DNA of 64,000 bases, from contig JAPLFQ010000007.1 of NCBI GenBank assembly GCA_026390595.1, positions 1-64,000 of the forward strand, given 5' to 3'. Origin of the DNA: Ignavibacteriales bacterium. Lineage in GTDB: Bacteria > Bacteroidota > Ignavibacteria > UBA10030. The notes below the pieces were generated by a model. The model had not been told where the DNA came from. It worked only from the letters and a program-made list of their open reading frames with translations, and made no database searches. Position 1 is the first letter of the stretch; each line of letters opens with the position of its first letter. Shown one piece after another: positions 62,879-64,000 of this stretch. The position numbers and the translations under genes were made by a program.

Positions 62879-64000
62879 CTAGTATCAGATTGCCCATCAT
62901 CCCAAGGATGTTATCGGGAAGCGGTTGCCCGTCAGGATTCTGCGGACAGAGATGCTCTATGGTCATTGTACTGTAATCCAAAGTCACTCCGGGGCGCGCC
63001 GCTTCGTCAAACCTAGACAAGATGTATCGCACAAGAGATCTGTTCTTCGTGAATGTGTTGGTGAAAATGATTTCCCGAAAATTCACACGAACAACGTCGA
63101 AGAGTGGCACACGCTGTCGCAACTTTGTAACAAGTTCACGAAGTGCCACTTGTTTTCTCTGCGAACTGTCAGCCTGATCAAGTTGGATAGCCGAGGACGC
63201 AAACATCATGGAAATGCCACCTGAGGAGCGCTGCTGGGTGACAGCATTGAACAGGAAGTGAAAACTCTCCAATGATCTCAAGACAGGAGCAACCTGTCGG
63301 AATTTGAGATGACCTGCCTTATAGTCTCGGAGCAATGTGAGCACGAAAGGCGTCTGTTGCCGGACTCGAAAAAGGAGAAACGCTTTAAGTGAGCTTTGAA
63401 TGGAAACCTCGTGTGGCTGCCATGTGGCGTAGGTGGTTTCGTGAATGAGTCGATAGGTGGCTGCGTCACGTTCGAGTTCATCAAGATAGCCTTGAATGCC
63501 AGCGCCGTGGATCTCATCCTTGATTTTCTTGAATAACTCTTTGAGGGTGACATAACTGTGCCGAGAGAGCCAGTGATGGTGAAGATATGTATCAACAACC
63601 AACTCGGCGGAGGATTGATTGATGACGTGAAGAACGTTCTGCCATTGGATCTTCGCAGTATCGGCTTGGAGATTCGGCGCACGAAGGTGTCGAGTAAAGA
63701 AGTTGCGAAGTAGGTCAGACACGCTAAGGTCTTTGCCACGCGTGTTTATGGTCTCAAAGATGACGTATGCATCATCTTCGTCGGTGAGCCTGATCAGAAT
63801 GAGTTTGAGAGACAGGATGCGATTGCGAATGCCGACAAGGGTTTGTTCGATTTGTTGACGTCGTTCATCATCAGTGACTCGTTCTTTTGCCTTCACTGGA
63901 GCGATTGCGCCGGCGATATTGGTTTTGAGCGAGTCATACGCAACCTGAATATTCTCTTCCTCTGGTCCAACCTGGAGATTTAGTACCGGCCGATTGCCAA
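62868..64000 (-). pseudogene. GmrSD-type (DUF262/DUF1524) restriction gene, IS-interrupted and partial
   Basis: The frame stays open from the right window edge, beginning GNRPVLNLQVG, so the 5' end is outside the window. FETINTRGKDLSVSDLLRNFF is a DUF262 motif; STMTIEHLCPQNPDGQ is the DUF1524 His-Me-like motif, and NILGMMGNLIL continues it. The IS5 element begins at 62878 and the frame ends AEC-stop inside it. GmrSD enzymes are type IV systems cutting modified (glucosylated hydroxymethyl-cytosine) DNA. The rest of DUF1524 is lost or displaced, so the protein is probably non-functional, though the core His motif remains. Confidence 0.82.

Noticed and set aside
1-64000. rRNA, tRNA, riboswitch and CRISPR content
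   Set aside because: I scanned for their signatures and found none that I could support; covariance-model searches would be decisive.

Overview
The window looks like a chromosomal segment of a Gram-negative bacterium from the deep-branching Bacteroidota, perhaps Ignavibacteria or Chlorobi-like. The grounds are an S46 dipeptidyl-peptidase, secreted M24 and M28 peptidases, a fused bifunctional hisB, an outer-membrane barrel protein ending in Phe, and intermediate GC. The promoters I could place are sigma70-like (TTGnnn-N17-TAnnnT), not the TAnnTTTG type of Bacteroidia. Taxonomy is inference; no rRNA or tRNA gene was seen.

Layout. 1-1403 (+): a redox module with a thioredoxin C-terminus, a CcdA-type membrane protein, a small CC-starting protein and a two-cluster ferredoxin. 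1700-10722 (-): a cysteine-desulfurase-like enzyme, an SDR, an NRAMP-related transporter one base from a soluble MgtE-like sensor, a D-threonine-aldolase/D-serine-dehydratase-like enzyme, a secreted M24 peptidase and pdxJ. 10911-15790 (+): a bactofilin-like/beta-barrel outer-membrane protein, an M14 peptidase, and an ECF sigma/anti-sigma pair. 15822-18619: a phosphoesterase, a DinB protein and a TIGR00300 (LOR/SDH) protein. 18706-37301 (-): mostly exported hydrolases (two amidohydrolases with degenerate metal sites, a phosphoesterase-propeller fusion, an S46 peptidase of predicted DPP11 specificity, a Tat-exported glycosidase-like protein, a beta-lactamase-fold hydrolase, an M28 peptidase) plus DedA, RidA, GNAT, a YfiT/DinB protein and a methyltransferase.

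37869-45216 (-): a complete, tightly overlapping histidine operon, regulator-hisG-D-C-B-H-A-F-IE. Its first gene encodes a TrpR-superfamily (YerC/YecD-like) protein. Two related 16-base palindromes (CTTTAY-N4-GTAAAG) directly abut the start codons of the regulator and of hisG. The first overlaps the predicted -10 element. This is the most attractive undescribed regulatory system here. 45322-58698 (mostly +): threonine dehydratase, etfBA, a bifunctional nuclease-UVR protein, a TPR protein, an MFS exporter, endonuclease IV, a MacAB-type exporter whose ATPase reads LSGCQ instead of LSGGQ, an AmrS-type radical SAM protein and Ada.

58981-64000 is the accessory end. Four small unrelated leftward genes are separated by GC-rich imperfect palindromes that share sequence, so the tract resembles an integron cassette cluster without integrase. 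It is followed by a 147-bp MITE-like element and an IS5-family insertion sequence, each bounded by CTAG. The IS interrupts a GmrSD-type (DUF262/DUF1524) restriction gene that runs off the window.
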